A stretch of DNA of 46,116 nt from Gemmatimonadota bacterium (lineage in GTDB: Bacteria; Gemmatimonadota; Gemmatimonadetes; Longimicrobiales; Longimicrobiaceae). Position 1 is the first letter of the stretch, and the number at the start of each line of letters is the position of its first letter. The stretch is taken from contig SKRI01000192.1 in assembly GCA_007118565.1 (NCBI GenBank), forward strand, positions 1 to 46,116. Reading direction: 5' to 3'. Position numbers and translations under genes: made by a program. Of the stretch, positions 1-7,934 are shown piece after piece. The notes beneath the pieces were generated by a model that was not told the DNA's origin, did not search any database, and saw only the letters and a program-made list of their open reading frames with translations.

Positions 1-2
1 TC

Positions 3-137
3 GGCCTGCTGGTTCCCTCGGCCGCGTTCATCCCGCCGGAGATGAACGTGATCCTGAACCCGCAGCACGCCGACTTCGCGGCCGCCGTGCGGGTGCGATC
101 GACGCAGCCGTTCGCGTACAGTCCGCGGCTGGCGTAA
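3..137 (+). CDS. RES-domain protein, C-terminal fragment (gene starts outside window)
   Basis: The open frame enters from the left edge and stops with TAA at 135-137, giving the last 44 residues. It reads LLVPSAFIPPEMNVILNP, then QHADFA and QPFAYSPRL. The pattern of a proline/serine strand, an N..LNP..P.F segment and a final F.Y.PRL is the usual C-terminal end of RES-domain proteins. That family includes NAD+ phosphorylase/ADP-ribosyl-type toxins of the RES-Xre (MbcT/ParT) modules. The catalytic residues and any antitoxin partner would lie upstream of the window, so toxin activity cannot be judged from here. Confidence 0.6.
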   Translation, partial: GLLVPSAAFIPPEMNVILNPQHADFAAAVRVRSTQPFAYSPRLA

Positions 138-230
138 GCGCCAGTACGGTCTGGACGGCTCTCCCGCTCGGGAAGGCGGCCGACAGCAGCATCTCCGTGA
201 CCTCTTCCGCCGGGCTCCCGCCCTCCCTGC

Positions 231-635
231 TCATCCCACCGCATCCGGCGCCCGCAGCGCCACGCTCGCCTGGTAGCAGACCGGCTCGCGGTCGCATCGC
301 CGGCCGTTCGGGTACTGCGGCTCGTAAGTGGGCCGGACGAGGTGCTCTACCACGCTCCCATCCTCCGCCTCGATACGAATGGTCGCCTCGGCCGGCGTCT
401 CCTCGAAGTAGGCGCGGCACCCCGCCGGACCACCGCAGTCGACGTCGCGCGTGACGATCTCCTCTCCCTGCACCAGCAGCATGACCTGGTACCGCTCCGA
501 GCCGGTATCGGTGATCTCCACCGAAAGAGCGTCCGGGCAGCCGATGTCCGTGCAGTCGACCGGCAGGAGGAGGTTGCAGGAGGATACGGCTAGCAGCAGG
601 CCGGCGGTGAGGATTGCGAGAGCGAATGATCGCAC
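231..635 (-). CDS. Small cysteine-rich lipoprotein, unknown function
   Basis: This 134-residue protein starts with GTG at 635. Residues 1-20 form a lipoprotein signal peptide ending in a lipobox-like VSSC, so it is probably lipid-anchored in the cell envelope. The mature part has several cysteines (CTDIGCP, CGGPAGC, RRCDREPVC) that could form disulfides outside the cytoplasm. A middle stretch is rich in short alternating strands, suggesting a small beta-sandwich. I do not recognise a family. It faces the RES-domain gene tail-to-tail; the 93 bp between them hold only a weak 5-bp stem and no convincing terminator. Confidence 0.65.
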   Translation of the reverse strand: MRSFALAILTAGLLLAVSSCNLLLPVDCTDIGCPDALSVEITDTGSERYQVMLLVQGEEIVTRDVDCGGPAGCRAYFEETPAEATIRIEAEDGSVVEHLVRPTYEPQYPNGRRCDREPVCYQASVALRAPDAVG

Positions 636-764
636 GGTGGAAGCCTCATGGAGGGGTGACGGTGCACGAGAACGAATACGAAGCGCCTTTTATGACACCC
701 GCGCACCAGGGGTCCTCGCGGATGGCCCCTCAAAGATTTATCAGAACCCGAAACGGTCTAGCAG

Positions 765-799
765 AAGAGGCGGGACGTCCGGTGGACGCCCCGCCTCTT
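765..799 (-). terminator. Hairpin downstream of ctaB
   Basis: A 16-bp inverted repeat (765-780 with 784-799) has one G:U position and a 3-nt spacer. It lies 31 bp past the ctaB stop on the minus strand. There is only a short T-rich tail (TCTT), so it may be a weak intrinsic terminator or an mRNA 3' stabilising hairpin. Confidence 0.55.
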
Positions 800-829
800 C
801 AACTTCCCCCGATCCCTATCTCCCCATCC

Positions 830-1876
830 CTACCTGAAGTCCGGATTCTCCAGCACCGGGATGGCGGCCGGGTCCAGCAGATGGCCGAAGGGCAGCAGCC
901 CGTCCACCGCCATGGCCACGAAGAGGAGGGCCAGGTAGAGGAGGGAGTTGCGGTAAACCTTCCAGGCCGGCGCGGTGATCACGGGCGCCCGCGCCAGCTT
1001 GATGATGCCGTGCAGGAACCACCCGCCCAGCAGCAGCGCGGCGAAGCCGTAGAAGAGCCCCATGCCCCCGTAGAAGACCGGGATCACCGTGAGCGGCAGG
1101 AGGATGCCGGTGTAGAGGAGCATCTGCCGCAGGGTGTGCCGCTCCCCCCATACGTTTGGCGCCATCGGCACGCCCACCTTTCCGTAGTCCCGCTGCTTGA
1201 CCAGCGCCAGCGCCCAGAAGTGCGGCGGCGTCCAGAAGAAGACGATCAGGAAGAGGTAGACGGCGGTGAGGGAGATGCTGCCCGTGGCCGCGGCCCACCC
1301 CACCAGCGGGGGAAAGGCGCCGGCCGCCCCGCCGATCACGATGTTCTGGGGCGAGGTGCGCTTGAGCCAGCGGGTGTAGACGAAGACGTAGAAGAGGAGC
1401 CCGGAGAGGGCGAGGACCGCGCTCAGCACGTTGACCAGGAGCGCGAAGATCAGGAACGCAGCCGTGCCCAGGGTGATGCCGAAGCCGAGCACGTGGCCGG
1501 GGCTCATCCGGCCGCTGGGGATCGGCCGCAGCGAGGTGCGCCCCATGCTGGCGTCGATGTCCCGGTCCAGGTACATGTTGATGGCGTTCGCCCCACCCGC
1601 CATCAGGTACCCGCCGAGGAGCGTCCAGGCCACGAGGGAGAAGGGCGGCCAGCCGCGGAGCGCGATGATCATCGGCACCACGGTGGTGACCAGCAGCAGC
1701 GAGATGATCGTCGGCTTGGTGAGCGTGACGTAATCCCGGAGCAGCTGACGCACGCCGCCACCGGCGCGGGCGCTCCGCCCCCACCGCTCGGTGCTCGTGC
1801 TCATCTCCCCGTCCGACGGATCCCCGCCCCTTGCGGCGGAGACGTCGGATTGCGCTGTTGCGGTCGATTCGGCCAT
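830..1876 (-). CDS. ctaB: Protoheme IX farnesyltransferase (heme O synthase)
   Basis: This 348-residue UbiA-family prenyltransferase adds a farnesyl chain to protoheme to make heme O for heme-copper oxidases, in the inner membrane. The first Asp-rich motif NMYLDRDID lies at residues 100-108. The family signature YTRWLKRTSPQNIVIGG starts at about 167, and FFWTPPHFWALAL follows at about 214. Eight or nine hydrophobic membrane segments fill residues 55-340. The first 40 residues are a low-complexity polar extension; an internal ATG (residue 25) is an alternative start. It is divergent from uppP. No cox genes are in the window, so the oxidase it serves is not visible. Confidence 0.95.
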   Translation of the reverse strand: MAESTATAQSDVSAARGGDPSDGEMSTSTERWGRSARAGGGVRQLLRDYVTLTKPTIISLLLVTTVVPMIIALRGWPPFSLVAWTLLGGYLMAGGANAINMYLDRDIDASMGRTSLRPIPSGRMSPGHVLGFGITLGTAAFLIFALLVNVLSAVLALSGLLFYVFVYTRWLKRTSPQNIVIGGAAGAFPPLVGWAAATGSISLTAVYLFLIVFFWTPPHFWALALVKQRDYGKVGVPMAPNVWGERHTLRQMLLYTGILLPLTVIPVFYGGMGLFYGFAALLLGGWFLHGIIKLARAPVITAPAWKVYRNSLLYLALLFVAMAVDGLLPFGHLLDPAAIPVLENPDFR

Positions 1877-1939
1877 ACCCTGCGGAGCTGGGACGGTCCT
1901 CGCGGGACCGGTTCCTCGTCGCGATCTCGAAGCAGAACG

Positions 1940-1967
1940 AATATAGTGGCCCGACGCGGATCTGCCA
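1940..1967 (-). promoter_or_regulatory. Putative promoter for ctaB
   Basis: On the minus strand, TGGCAG (1967-1962) and TATATT (1945-1940) are separated by 16 bp. They would start transcription about 57 nt before the ctaB ATG. The -10 is good and the -35 weak. The rest of the 184-bp divergent gap (1877-2060) shows no clear plus-strand promoter for uppP. Confidence 0.4.
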
Positions 1968-2060
1968 TCCTCCGTCTCCGGCGGCCAGCGGCTTGCAAAC
2001 GGTCCGGCCGCGTCCGCTCAGGCGGATTCAAGCGACGAGCGCTCCATCTCCCTCTTTGTA

Positions 2061-2942
2061 ATGACCATCTGGCAGGCGGTGATCCTCGGGATCGTCCAGG
2101 GGATCTTCATGTTCTTTCCGGTGAGCTCGACGAGCCACCTGGTGCTGACGCAGCACCTGATGATCCAGCAGGGCGCTCCGCTTCCCGGCCCGGAGAGCGC
2201 GGAGATGATCCTCTTCGATCTCGTCGTCCATGTGGGAACGTTGATCTCCATCGCGGTGGTCTTTCGGAAGAGCCTGGGCGGCTTCCTGAGACAGATGTTC
2301 GGCGAGCTCCGCGCCTCCGGGATCCGGCCGGCGGCGCTCTGGGACGGACTCTACACGCGGCTGGCGCTCCTCGGGCTGCTCTCGGTCTTCGTGACCGGGG
2401 CCATCGGCTACCCCATGCGCTCCGTCTTCGCGGAGATCTTCGCGACCCCCATCGCCATTGCCGTGACGCTGACCATCACCGGGTTCGTCCTCTGGTGGAC
2501 GGACACGCTGTCACCTCGGGTGCGAGGGCTGCGTCAGATCACGGTGTTCATGGCGGTGGTGATCGGCTTGGGGCAGGCGCTGGCGCTGATGCCCGGCCTC
2601 AGCCGGAGCGGGATGACCATCGCATTCGCCCTCTTCGTGGGCATGCGGCGGCGGTGGGCGGCCGAATACAGCTTCTTCATCGCCTTCCCCACCATCCTCG
2701 GGGCCACCCTCCTGCAGGGGATCGACGTGGTCCGGGTGGGTGGGGTGGCGGGGATCGGGCTCGGGGCATACGCGGTGGGATTCGTGATAGCGGCACTCGT
2801 GGGGATCGTCGCCCTGCACATCGTGCTCAAGCTCCTCTACCGGGCGCGTTTCCGGTACTTCTCCTACTACCTGTGGGGCCTGGCCGCCTTCATCGCCTTC
2901 TCCGTGCTGACCGGGCGCTTCACCGGCGCGCTCGGTCACTGA
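2061..2942 (+). CDS. uppP: Undecaprenyl-diphosphatase (UppP/BacA family), variant first motif
   Basis: This 293-residue membrane protein of the UppP family recycles undecaprenyl diphosphate to the monophosphate carrier used in peptidoglycan and glycan export. The first active-site motif is at residues 11-27 (IVQGIFMFFPVSSTSHL), and the second is PGLSRSGMT with a following SFFIAFPTILGA stretch. Seven or eight hydrophobic segments are evident. The family's usual first motif is (E/Q)xxxE before FLPVSST. Here Q13 is present but the second position is Met17, not Glu, whereas His26 and the Ser-Arg of the second motif are kept. Length is close to the family norm. The histidine kinase gene follows after 19 bp on the same strand. 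Confidence 0.88.
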   Translation: MTIWQAVILGIVQGIFMFFPVSSTSHLVLTQHLMIQQGAPLPGPESAEMILFDLVVHVGTLISIAVVFRKSLGGFLRQMFGELRASGIRPAALWDGLYTRLALLGLLSVFVTGAIGYPMRSVFAEIFATPIAIAVTLTITGFVLWWTDTLSPRVRGLRQITVFMAVVIGLGQALALMPGLSRSGMTIAFALFVGMRRRWAAEYSFFIAFPTILGATLLQGIDVVRVGGVAGIGLGAYAVGFVIAALVGIVALHIVLKLLYRARFRYFSYYLWGLAAFIAFSVLTGRFTGALGH

Positions 2943-2961
2943 GCGCGTAGCGGGCCCGCCA

Positions 2962-4062
2962 ATGGCCACCTCCCCCGACCCCCGCCTCGCTGAGTCCGGT
3001 GCGGCGCGCGGCCCGCGCTCCGCGCTGGTGCGGCGCCTCCTCCGCGTCCCGCTCTTCTACAAGATCCTCATCGCCAACGCGGGGATCGTGGTGCTGGGGG
3101 CGGTGGCCGGCTCTCTCCTGACCGCGGAGTTCGTCCGGGAGGGAGGGCCGGGAACGCTGACCGAGGTAGTGCTCGTCTTCGCGGTGGCGGGGGTGGGCGT
3201 CAGCGTCTTCGTGAACGCCATCATCCTCCGGCTCGCGCTCGAGCCGCTGCAGAGCCTGGAGGAGACGGCGGCGCGGGTGCAGCGGGGAGATGTGGATGCG
3301 CGCGCGCCGAGGTCCCCCCTCGCGGACCGCGACATCCAGCACCTCACCGAGGTGTTCAACGGGATGCTGGACCGGCAGGCGGACTACCGCCGGAGATTGC
3401 GGGACGTGACTGCCCGCGCGCTCGGCGCGGCCGAGGAGGAGCGGAAGCGCATCGCGCGGGAGCTGCACGACGAGACCGCGCAGGCGTTGGCCGCGCTCCT
3501 CATACGCCTGCGACTGGCACGCGGCGTCACCGACCCCGCGGCGCGCGAGGAGCTCCTTGCCGAGGTGCGGAGCGAGATCGCCGAGACGCTCGAGGGGGTG
3601 CGCCGCTACGCCCGCGGGCTCCGCCCCCCCGCGCTCGACGAGCTCGGGCTGGTGCCCGCCATCGAGTCCCACGCCCGGGCCCTCTCCGAGAACGTCGGCC
3701 TCTCCATTCGTGTGGACGCGGCCGGTATGGAGGGCGTTCTTTCGGCACCCGCCGAGCTGGCCATCTACCGGATCGTCCAGGAGTCGCTCTCCAACGTGGC
3801 CCGCCACGCGGGGGCGGAAACGGCGCGGGTGACACTACGGGAGTACGAGCGGTGCATCGTGGCCACCGTCCGCGACGACGGCCGTGGCTTCGTGGTGAAG
3901 GAGAAGCTCGGCGCAGCGGGCGGCGGCCTCGGCCTCTTCGGCATGCGGGAGCGCGCCGCCTATCTCGGGGGCACGGTCCGGATCGGCAGCCTCCCCGGCG
4001 TCGGCACGGTGGTGCGGGCATGGATCCCAAAGGGCCCGCGGTCTCCGCTCGACCACATCTGA
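2962..4062 (+). CDS. Sensor histidine kinase, NarL/HisKA_3 type with HAMP domain
   Basis: This 366-residue membrane sensor kinase has two membrane segments at about 34-57 and 68-90, with only a short extracytoplasmic loop between them. That suggests it senses the membrane or an internal signal rather than a large ligand. A HAMP domain spans about 90-143. The HisKA_3 dimerisation helix follows, with the phospho-acceptor His169 in RELHDETAQ. The ATPase domain shows the N-box Asn278 (NVARHA), DDGRGF at 305-310 and a GLGLFGMRERA loop. It sits 19 bp after uppP and 88 bp before a NarL-type regulator, its likely partner. The uppP linkage hints at an envelope-related stimulus (inference). Confidence 0.93.
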   Translation: MATSPDPRLAESGAARGPRSALVRRLLRVPLFYKILIANAGIVVLGAVAGSLLTAEFVREGGPGTLTEVVLVFAVAGVGVSVFVNAIILRLALEPLQSLEETAARVQRGDVDARAPRSPLADRDIQHLTEVFNGMLDRQADYRRRLRDVTARALGAAEEERKRIARELHDETAQALAALLIRLRLARGVTDPAAREELLAEVRSEIAETLEGVRRYARGLRPPALDELGLVPAIESHARALSENVGLSIRVDAAGMEGVLSAPAELAIYRIVQESLSNVARHAGAETARVTLREYERCIVATVRDDGRGFVVKEKLGAAGGGLGLFGMRERAAYLGGTVRIGSLPGVGTVVRAWIPKGPRSPLDHI

Positions 4063-4093
4063 GGCCGGCCGGGAAGCGCACCAGCGGCAGGCG

Positions 4094-4102
4094 TGATATA
4101 TT
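4094..4102 (+). promoter_or_regulatory. Extended -10 element upstream of the response regulator
   Basis: TG-A-TATATT (4094-4102) matches an extended -10 and lies about 49 bp before the regulator ATG. No good -35 is seen, as expected for an extended -10 promoter. The regulator may therefore be expressed separately from the kinase. Confidence 0.45.
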
Positions 4103-4150
4103 CGGCACGTTCACCCTGCCTCCCGAGCCCCAGCGCTCCGACACACCGTC

Positions 4151-4798
4151 ATGTCCGCCAGCATCCGCATCCTCCTCACCGACGACCACGCGGTTCTGCG
4201 TGCCGGTCTCAAGGCCCTGCTCGACGCCGAGCACGACCTGAGCGTGATCGGCGAGGCCGGAACCGGCGAGGAGGCGGTCGAGCGCGCTGAAGCGCTCAAG
4301 CCGGACGTGGTGGTCATGGACCTCTCCATGCCGGGCGCGGGCGGGCTGGAGGCCACGAAGCGGATCGCCGCGCTCGACCAGCGGACCAAGGTCCTGGTGC
4401 TGACCGTGCACGCCGAGGAGGAATACCTCCTTCCCGTGCTGGAGGCGGGCGGGAGCGGGTACGTGATGAAGACGAGCGCGGACGAGGACCTGGTGCGGGC
4501 CATCCGCACGGTAGCCCGCGACGAGGTCTTTCTCTACCCCAGCGCCGCCAAGCTTCTGCTGCACGGATACCGGACCACCGAGGAGGAGAGCCCGCTCGAC
4601 CCGCTCAGCGACCGGGAGCGCGAGGTCCTTGGCTACACCGCCGAGGGATACAGCTCGAGCGAGATCGGCAAGAAGCTCTACATCTCCCCGAAGACGGTGG
4701 ACACCTACCGCTCGCGGATCATGCAGAAGCTGGGGCTGCACCACCGCTCGGAGCTGGTTCGCTTCGCCCTGCGAACCGGGCTGCTGAAGGCAGAGTAA
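4151..4798 (+). CDS. Response regulator, NarL/FixJ family (REC + LuxR HTH)
   Basis: This 215-residue two-component DNA-binding regulator has an N-terminal receiver domain (residues 5-120). It carries the acidic pair D11-D12, phospho-acceptor D57 in VVVMDLSMPG, a switch Thr at about 85 and K107 in YVMKTSA. The C-terminal LuxR-type helix-turn-helix lies at about 148-211 (LSDREREVL, then SSEIGKKLYISPKTVDTYRSRIMQKL). It is full length with all phosphorylation residues present. Its position directly after the HisKA_3 kinase marks them as a cognate pair. Its targets cannot be read from the sequence, although the neighbouring uppP is one candidate. Confidence 0.95.
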   Translation: MSASIRILLTDDHAVLRAGLKALLDAEHDLSVIGEAGTGEEAVERAEALKPDVVVMDLSMPGAGGLEATKRIAALDQRTKVLVLTVHAEEEYLLPVLEAGGSGYVMKTSADEDLVRAIRTVARDEVFLYPSAAKLLLHGYRTTEEESPLDPLSDREREVLGYTAEGYSSSEIGKKLYISPKTVDTYRSRIMQKLGLHHRSELVRFALRTGLLKAE

Positions 4799-4805
4799 CG
4801 ACCGC

Positions 4806-5063
4806 GGCTGGCGGCTCGCGGCTCGCGGCTCGCGGCTCGCGGAACGAACGGGCGGGCGCTGGTCCGAAGCTCGTCGGCTCGAGGAGGGAGGTTCTTTCGG
4901 GCTTCGAGCGCCTACCTCTCCGCGGGCAACAATGTTCGGTGTAGTACTCTCACTTCGTCGAACCCCGAGGCGAACGCAAACGCCGAGGGATTCGTGGAGA
5001 CTCCCGATGCCGACGCGACTCCCCGGGCGCCAGCAGCGAGCCGCCAGCTGCGAGCCGCGGGCC
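4806..5063. repeat. Non-coding segment bounded by inverted arrays of a 7-bp repeat
   Basis: The left array (4806-4840) is five heptamers: one GGCTGGC and four GGCTCGC. The right array (5029-5063) is five heptamers in the opposite orientation: GCCAGCA, GCGAGCC, GCCAGCT, GCGAGCC, GCGGGCC. The two 35-bp arrays are inverted copies matching at about 29 of 35 positions and enclose roughly 190 bp with no convincing gene. The whole gap between the regulator and the metalloprotease (4799-5094) is taken up by this. It could be a MITE/REP-like element or a slippage-generated repeat, and its reverse strand yields long spurious ORFs. Confidence 0.6.
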
Positions 5064-5094
5064 CCATGTTCCCCTTTTCCCCGTTCCCTACGCA

Positions 5095-7521
5095 ATGACC
5101 TTCGCTCGACTCGCCCCCCTCGCCCTCGTTGCCGTCCTCGCCGGGTGCGCGGCCGCCACCGGTGCGCCGACCGGTCCAGCCGCGGACGCCATCTCCCAGC
5201 GCACCGCCGGTATGGAGAGCCACGACGGCTTCATTCCGCTGCACTACGACCGGGAGAGCGGCAAGGTGCTCATGGAGGTCCGCCGTCTCGACGAGGACCT
5301 CCTCTATCTGAACACGCTGGCCACGGGGCTCGGCACCACCAGCCCCCTCCTGGATCGGGGGCAGGTCGGCACCGAGGCGCTGGTGCGCTTCGAGCGACAC
5401 GGGCCGCGTGTCCTGCTGGTGCGGCAGAACACCGCCTTCCGCGCCACGGAGGGGAGCGAGGCGCTGGCCCGCTCGGTCGAGGAATCGTTTCCCACCTCGG
5501 TGCTGGCGGCGTTCCCGATCGAGGCCGAAGCGGGGGATGGGATCCTGGTGGACGCCACCTCCTTCCTGCTGAGCGACGTCTTCGACGTGGCGGGACGGAT
5601 CCGCGGGGCAGGCCTGGGCACGGTGCGGCTGGACGGAGACCGGAGCTTCGTGGACCGGGCGCGGACGGGCGCCTTCCCCACCAACTCCGAGGTGCAGGTC
5701 GCGCTCACCTACGCCACCGACGACCCGAATTGGGCCCTGCGGCAGCACGCGCCGGACGGCCGTTCCATTACCCTTCGCCAGCAGCACTCCTTCGTGGAGC
5801 TTCCGGAGCCGGCCATGCGCCCGCGGCGCTTCGACCCGCGGGCCGGACTCTTCTCCGTCGGCTTCCATGACTTCGCGCGCGGCTTCGACGAGGACTACCG
5901 CCAGCGCTACGTGTCCCGCTGGCGTTTGGAGAAGCAGGATCCGGAGGCGGACATGTCCGAGCCGGTTGAGCCGATCGTCTATTATCTGGACCCCGGCGTT
6001 CCCGAGCCGTACCGCACCGCCTTCATCGAGGGCGGCATGTGGTGGAACGAGATCTTCGAGGCCGCCGGCTTTCGCGACGCCTTCCGCATCGAGGAGCTCC
6101 CCGAGGACGTCGATCCCATGGACGCGCGCTACTCGGTGATCCACTGGGTGCACCGCAGCGAGCCCGGCCCGTCGGTGGGCCCCTCCTACCGGGACCCCCG
6201 CACCGGGGAAATCCTGCGCACCGTGATCCGCATGGACTCCCATCGCTCGCTGGTCAACTACGCCATCTACGCGGGAATGCGTCCCGCCCTGGGTCCGGCC
6301 CCGGAGGTGGACGCCGAGGCGTTCGCCATGGCTCGTCGACGGCAGCACAGCGCCCACGAGATCGGCCACACCCTGGGCATCGCCCACAACTTCATCGCCG
6401 CCAGCCAGGGACGAGCCTCGGTGATGGACTACCCGTACGCGCTGGTGGGGCTGGACGCCGAGGGGCGGCTCGACCTCTCCGACGCGTACCGCGAGGGTGG
6501 CGGCGCCTTCGACACCCTCGCCATCCGCTACGCCTACACGCCCTTCGCGGAGGAGGAGGAGGCCGCAGGGCTGGAGCGGATCGTCCGCGAGTCGCTGACC
6601 GACGGGGTACGCTTCATCACCGGCGGGCACGCCTCGCCGGCCGGATCGATTCCGGAGGCCACGCAGTGGGTGGAGGGCGCCACCATGCTCGACGCGCTGG
6701 ACCGCACCAGCGCCGTGCGGGACGTCCTCCTCTCCGCCTTCGACGAGCGCGCCGTCGATCCGGGAGAGCCGCTGGCCATCCTCGGCGACCGCTTCCGCCA
6801 CGTCTACCTCCACCACCGCTACGCCCTGCACGGCGTCACCAAGGCGGTGGGGGGGATGGACTACTCCTACGCCCTCCGGGGTGACGGCCAGCTACCGACC
6901 CAAGTCGTGGATCCCGCGCTCCAGCGCGAAGCGCTCGACCGGCTGGTGGCAGCGATCTCCCCCGAGGGTCTCGCGGTACCCCCGCGGATCGTGGAGATCA
7001 TTCCGCCCGCTCCCTTCGGCTACGGGGGAGACACCTGGGGCTTCGACACCCCGGCGGGCACGGCGCTCGATCCGGTGGCGCTGGCTCGCAGCCTGGCCGC
7101 CGAGGTGGTGGATGGGGTGCTGCACCGGGAACGCGCCGCGCGGCTCGTCTCCTTCCACGCCCGCGATGCCTCCCACCCCTCACTCGACGAGGTGGTGGAG
7201 CGGCTGGTGGCCGCCACCTGGGCTGCCGGGGGCGCTACCGGCGCTGACATGGACGCCGCCCTCCGCCGGGTGTCCCAGCGGGCGGTGGTGGACGGGCTGC
7301 TCACGCTCGCCGCGGACGAGCGGGCCACGGTGGACGCGCGCGCCACCGCCGAGCACCAGCTGGCTGGGCTCGCCGAGCGGCTGCGGCGGGAGGGCGCCGG
7401 AAGCGGACCCGCGGCGGCGCACCGGGAGCTCGCGCGCCGGGACATCGAGCGCTTCCTGGAGCGGCCCACCGAACCGGTGCGGCGGTCGGTGCCGGTGCCC
7501 ATGCCGCTCCCCTGGCCCTGA
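5095..7521 (+). CDS. Zinc-dependent metalloprotease lipoprotein (DUF5117/DUF5118 type)
   Basis: This 808-residue envelope or secreted protease has a signal peptide with lipobox LAGC (Cys19), so it is probably lipid-anchored. The zinc motif HEIGHTLGIAH gives ligands H421, H425 and H431 with catalytic E422 (metzincin-like HExxHxxGxxH), followed downstream by a SVMDYP Met-turn-like segment. The N-terminal half has the beta-rich pattern of these proteins (HYDRESGKVLMEV, then RRFDPRAGLFSVGF, then IVYYLDPGVPEPY). Length is near the family norm. A second relative lies at the right edge of the window. Physiological substrates of this family are not established; nutritional protein degradation is a plausible guess. 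Confidence 0.9.
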   Translation: MTFARLAPLALVAVLAGCAAATGAPTGPAADAISQRTAGMESHDGFIPLHYDRESGKVLMEVRRLDEDLLYLNTLATGLGTTSPLLDRGQVGTEALVRFERHGPRVLLVRQNTAFRATEGSEALARSVEESFPTSVLAAFPIEAEAGDGILVDATSFLLSDVFDVAGRIRGAGLGTVRLDGDRSFVDRARTGAFPTNSEVQVALTYATDDPNWALRQHAPDGRSITLRQQHSFVELPEPAMRPRRFDPRAGLFSVGFHDFARGFDEDYRQRYVSRWRLEKQDPEADMSEPVEPIVYYLDPGVPEPYRTAFIEGGMWWNEIFEAAGFRDAFRIEELPEDVDPMDARYSVIHWVHRSEPGPSVGPSYRDPRTGEILRTVIRMDSHRSLVNYAIYAGMRPALGPAPEVDAEAFAMARRRQHSAHEIGHTLGIAHNFIAASQGRASVMDYPYALVGLDAEGRLDLSDAYREGGGAFDTLAIRYAYTPFAEEEEAAGLERIVRESLTDGVRFITGGHASPAGSIPEATQWVEGATMLDALDRTSAVRDVLLSAFDERAVDPGEPLAILGDRFRHVYLHHRYALHGVTKAVGGMDYSYALRGDGQLPTQVVDPALQREALDRLVAAISPEGLAVPPRIVEIIPPAPFGYGGDTWGFDTPAGTALDPVALARSLAAEVVDGVLHRERAARLVSFHARDASHPSLDEVVERLVAATWAAGGATGADMDAALRRVSQRAVVDGLLTLAADERATVDARATAEHQLAGLAERLRREGAGSGPAAAHRELARRDIERFLERPTEPVRRSVPVPMPLPWP

Positions 7522-7692
7522 ACGCCATCGCCAAACCGCGCCCGTGAGCCGGGAAATTCCCGACGGCCGGGACGGCGATCGAAGGGTTGAATCGCCTGCC
7601 GTACGAGCGTTCGGACCTCGGTTCTGTCGGGGTATTCCCCACCGCGGCGGGGCGGCACACACGACAGCGGATCCACAGCTTTGCCGACAGAC

Positions 7693-7755
7693 CTCCACCG
7701 GGAGACAGGCTATCCTTGGGGCTCGCAACAGTCCTGAACAGTCTCCCCGGTGGAG
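7693..7755 (+). promoter_or_regulatory. Inverted repeat covering the ribosome-binding region of the 51-codon ORF
   Basis: CTCCACCGGGAGAC (7693-7706) is the inverted complement of GTCTCCCCGGTGGAG (7741-7755) apart from one extra base, leaving a 34-nt loop. The right arm contains the GTGGAG that would serve as ribosome-binding site for the ATG at 7760. In RNA the stem would mask that site, so it may be a translational switch. The remaining upstream sequence (7522-7692) contains a short GGGAAATTCCC palindrome but no recognisable gene. Confidence 0.4.
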
Positions 7756-7759
7756 CACC

Positions 7760-7915
7760 ATGATCATCGAATCGTTAAGCAACTGGTCGAAGTCCTCGCT
7801 GCACACGCGCACCTCGAAGCGCGCCCACTTCCGCCCCGTCGTTCCGGGCCGTCCGGTCCGTCCGGAGGGATCCGAGGGCGAGGGCCGCCCGGCAGCGGAG
7901 AACCGCTCGTCCTGA
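7760..7915 (+). CDS. Candidate small basic protein, 51 aa
   Basis: An ATG preceded by GGTGGAGC at good spacing opens a 51-residue frame that ends just before a strong GC hairpin. The peptide starts MIIESLSNWSKSS, then is rich in Arg, Pro, Gly and Glu, with no membrane segment and no recognised family. Support comes from the leader structure, the ribosome-binding site and the hairpin 20 bp past the stop. It has no homology support, and its composition is close to what random high-GC sequence gives. It would be the only gene in the 517-bp interval between the metalloprotease and the ABC transporter. Confidence 0.35.
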   Translation: MIIESLSNWSKSSLHTRTSKRAHFRPVVPGRPVRPEGSEGEGRPAAENRSS

Positions 7916-7934
7916 GCCGGATCGATCGCGGGAC

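Noticed and set aside
614-2950. Long plus-strand ORF (778 codons) across ctaB and uppP
   Set aside because: It is a high-GC shadow frame antisense to ctaB and out of frame with uppP, with no domain or plausible composition.
4806-4840. CRISPR array
   Set aside because: The repeat unit is only 7 bp, units are directly abutting with no spacers, and no cas genes are present.
3527-5095. Long minus-strand ORF (522 codons) under the kinase and regulator genes
   Set aside because: It is antisense to clear two-component genes, its product is Arg/Ala/Gly/Pro-rich without any domain, and its upstream part is translation of the GCGAGCC heptamer repeats.
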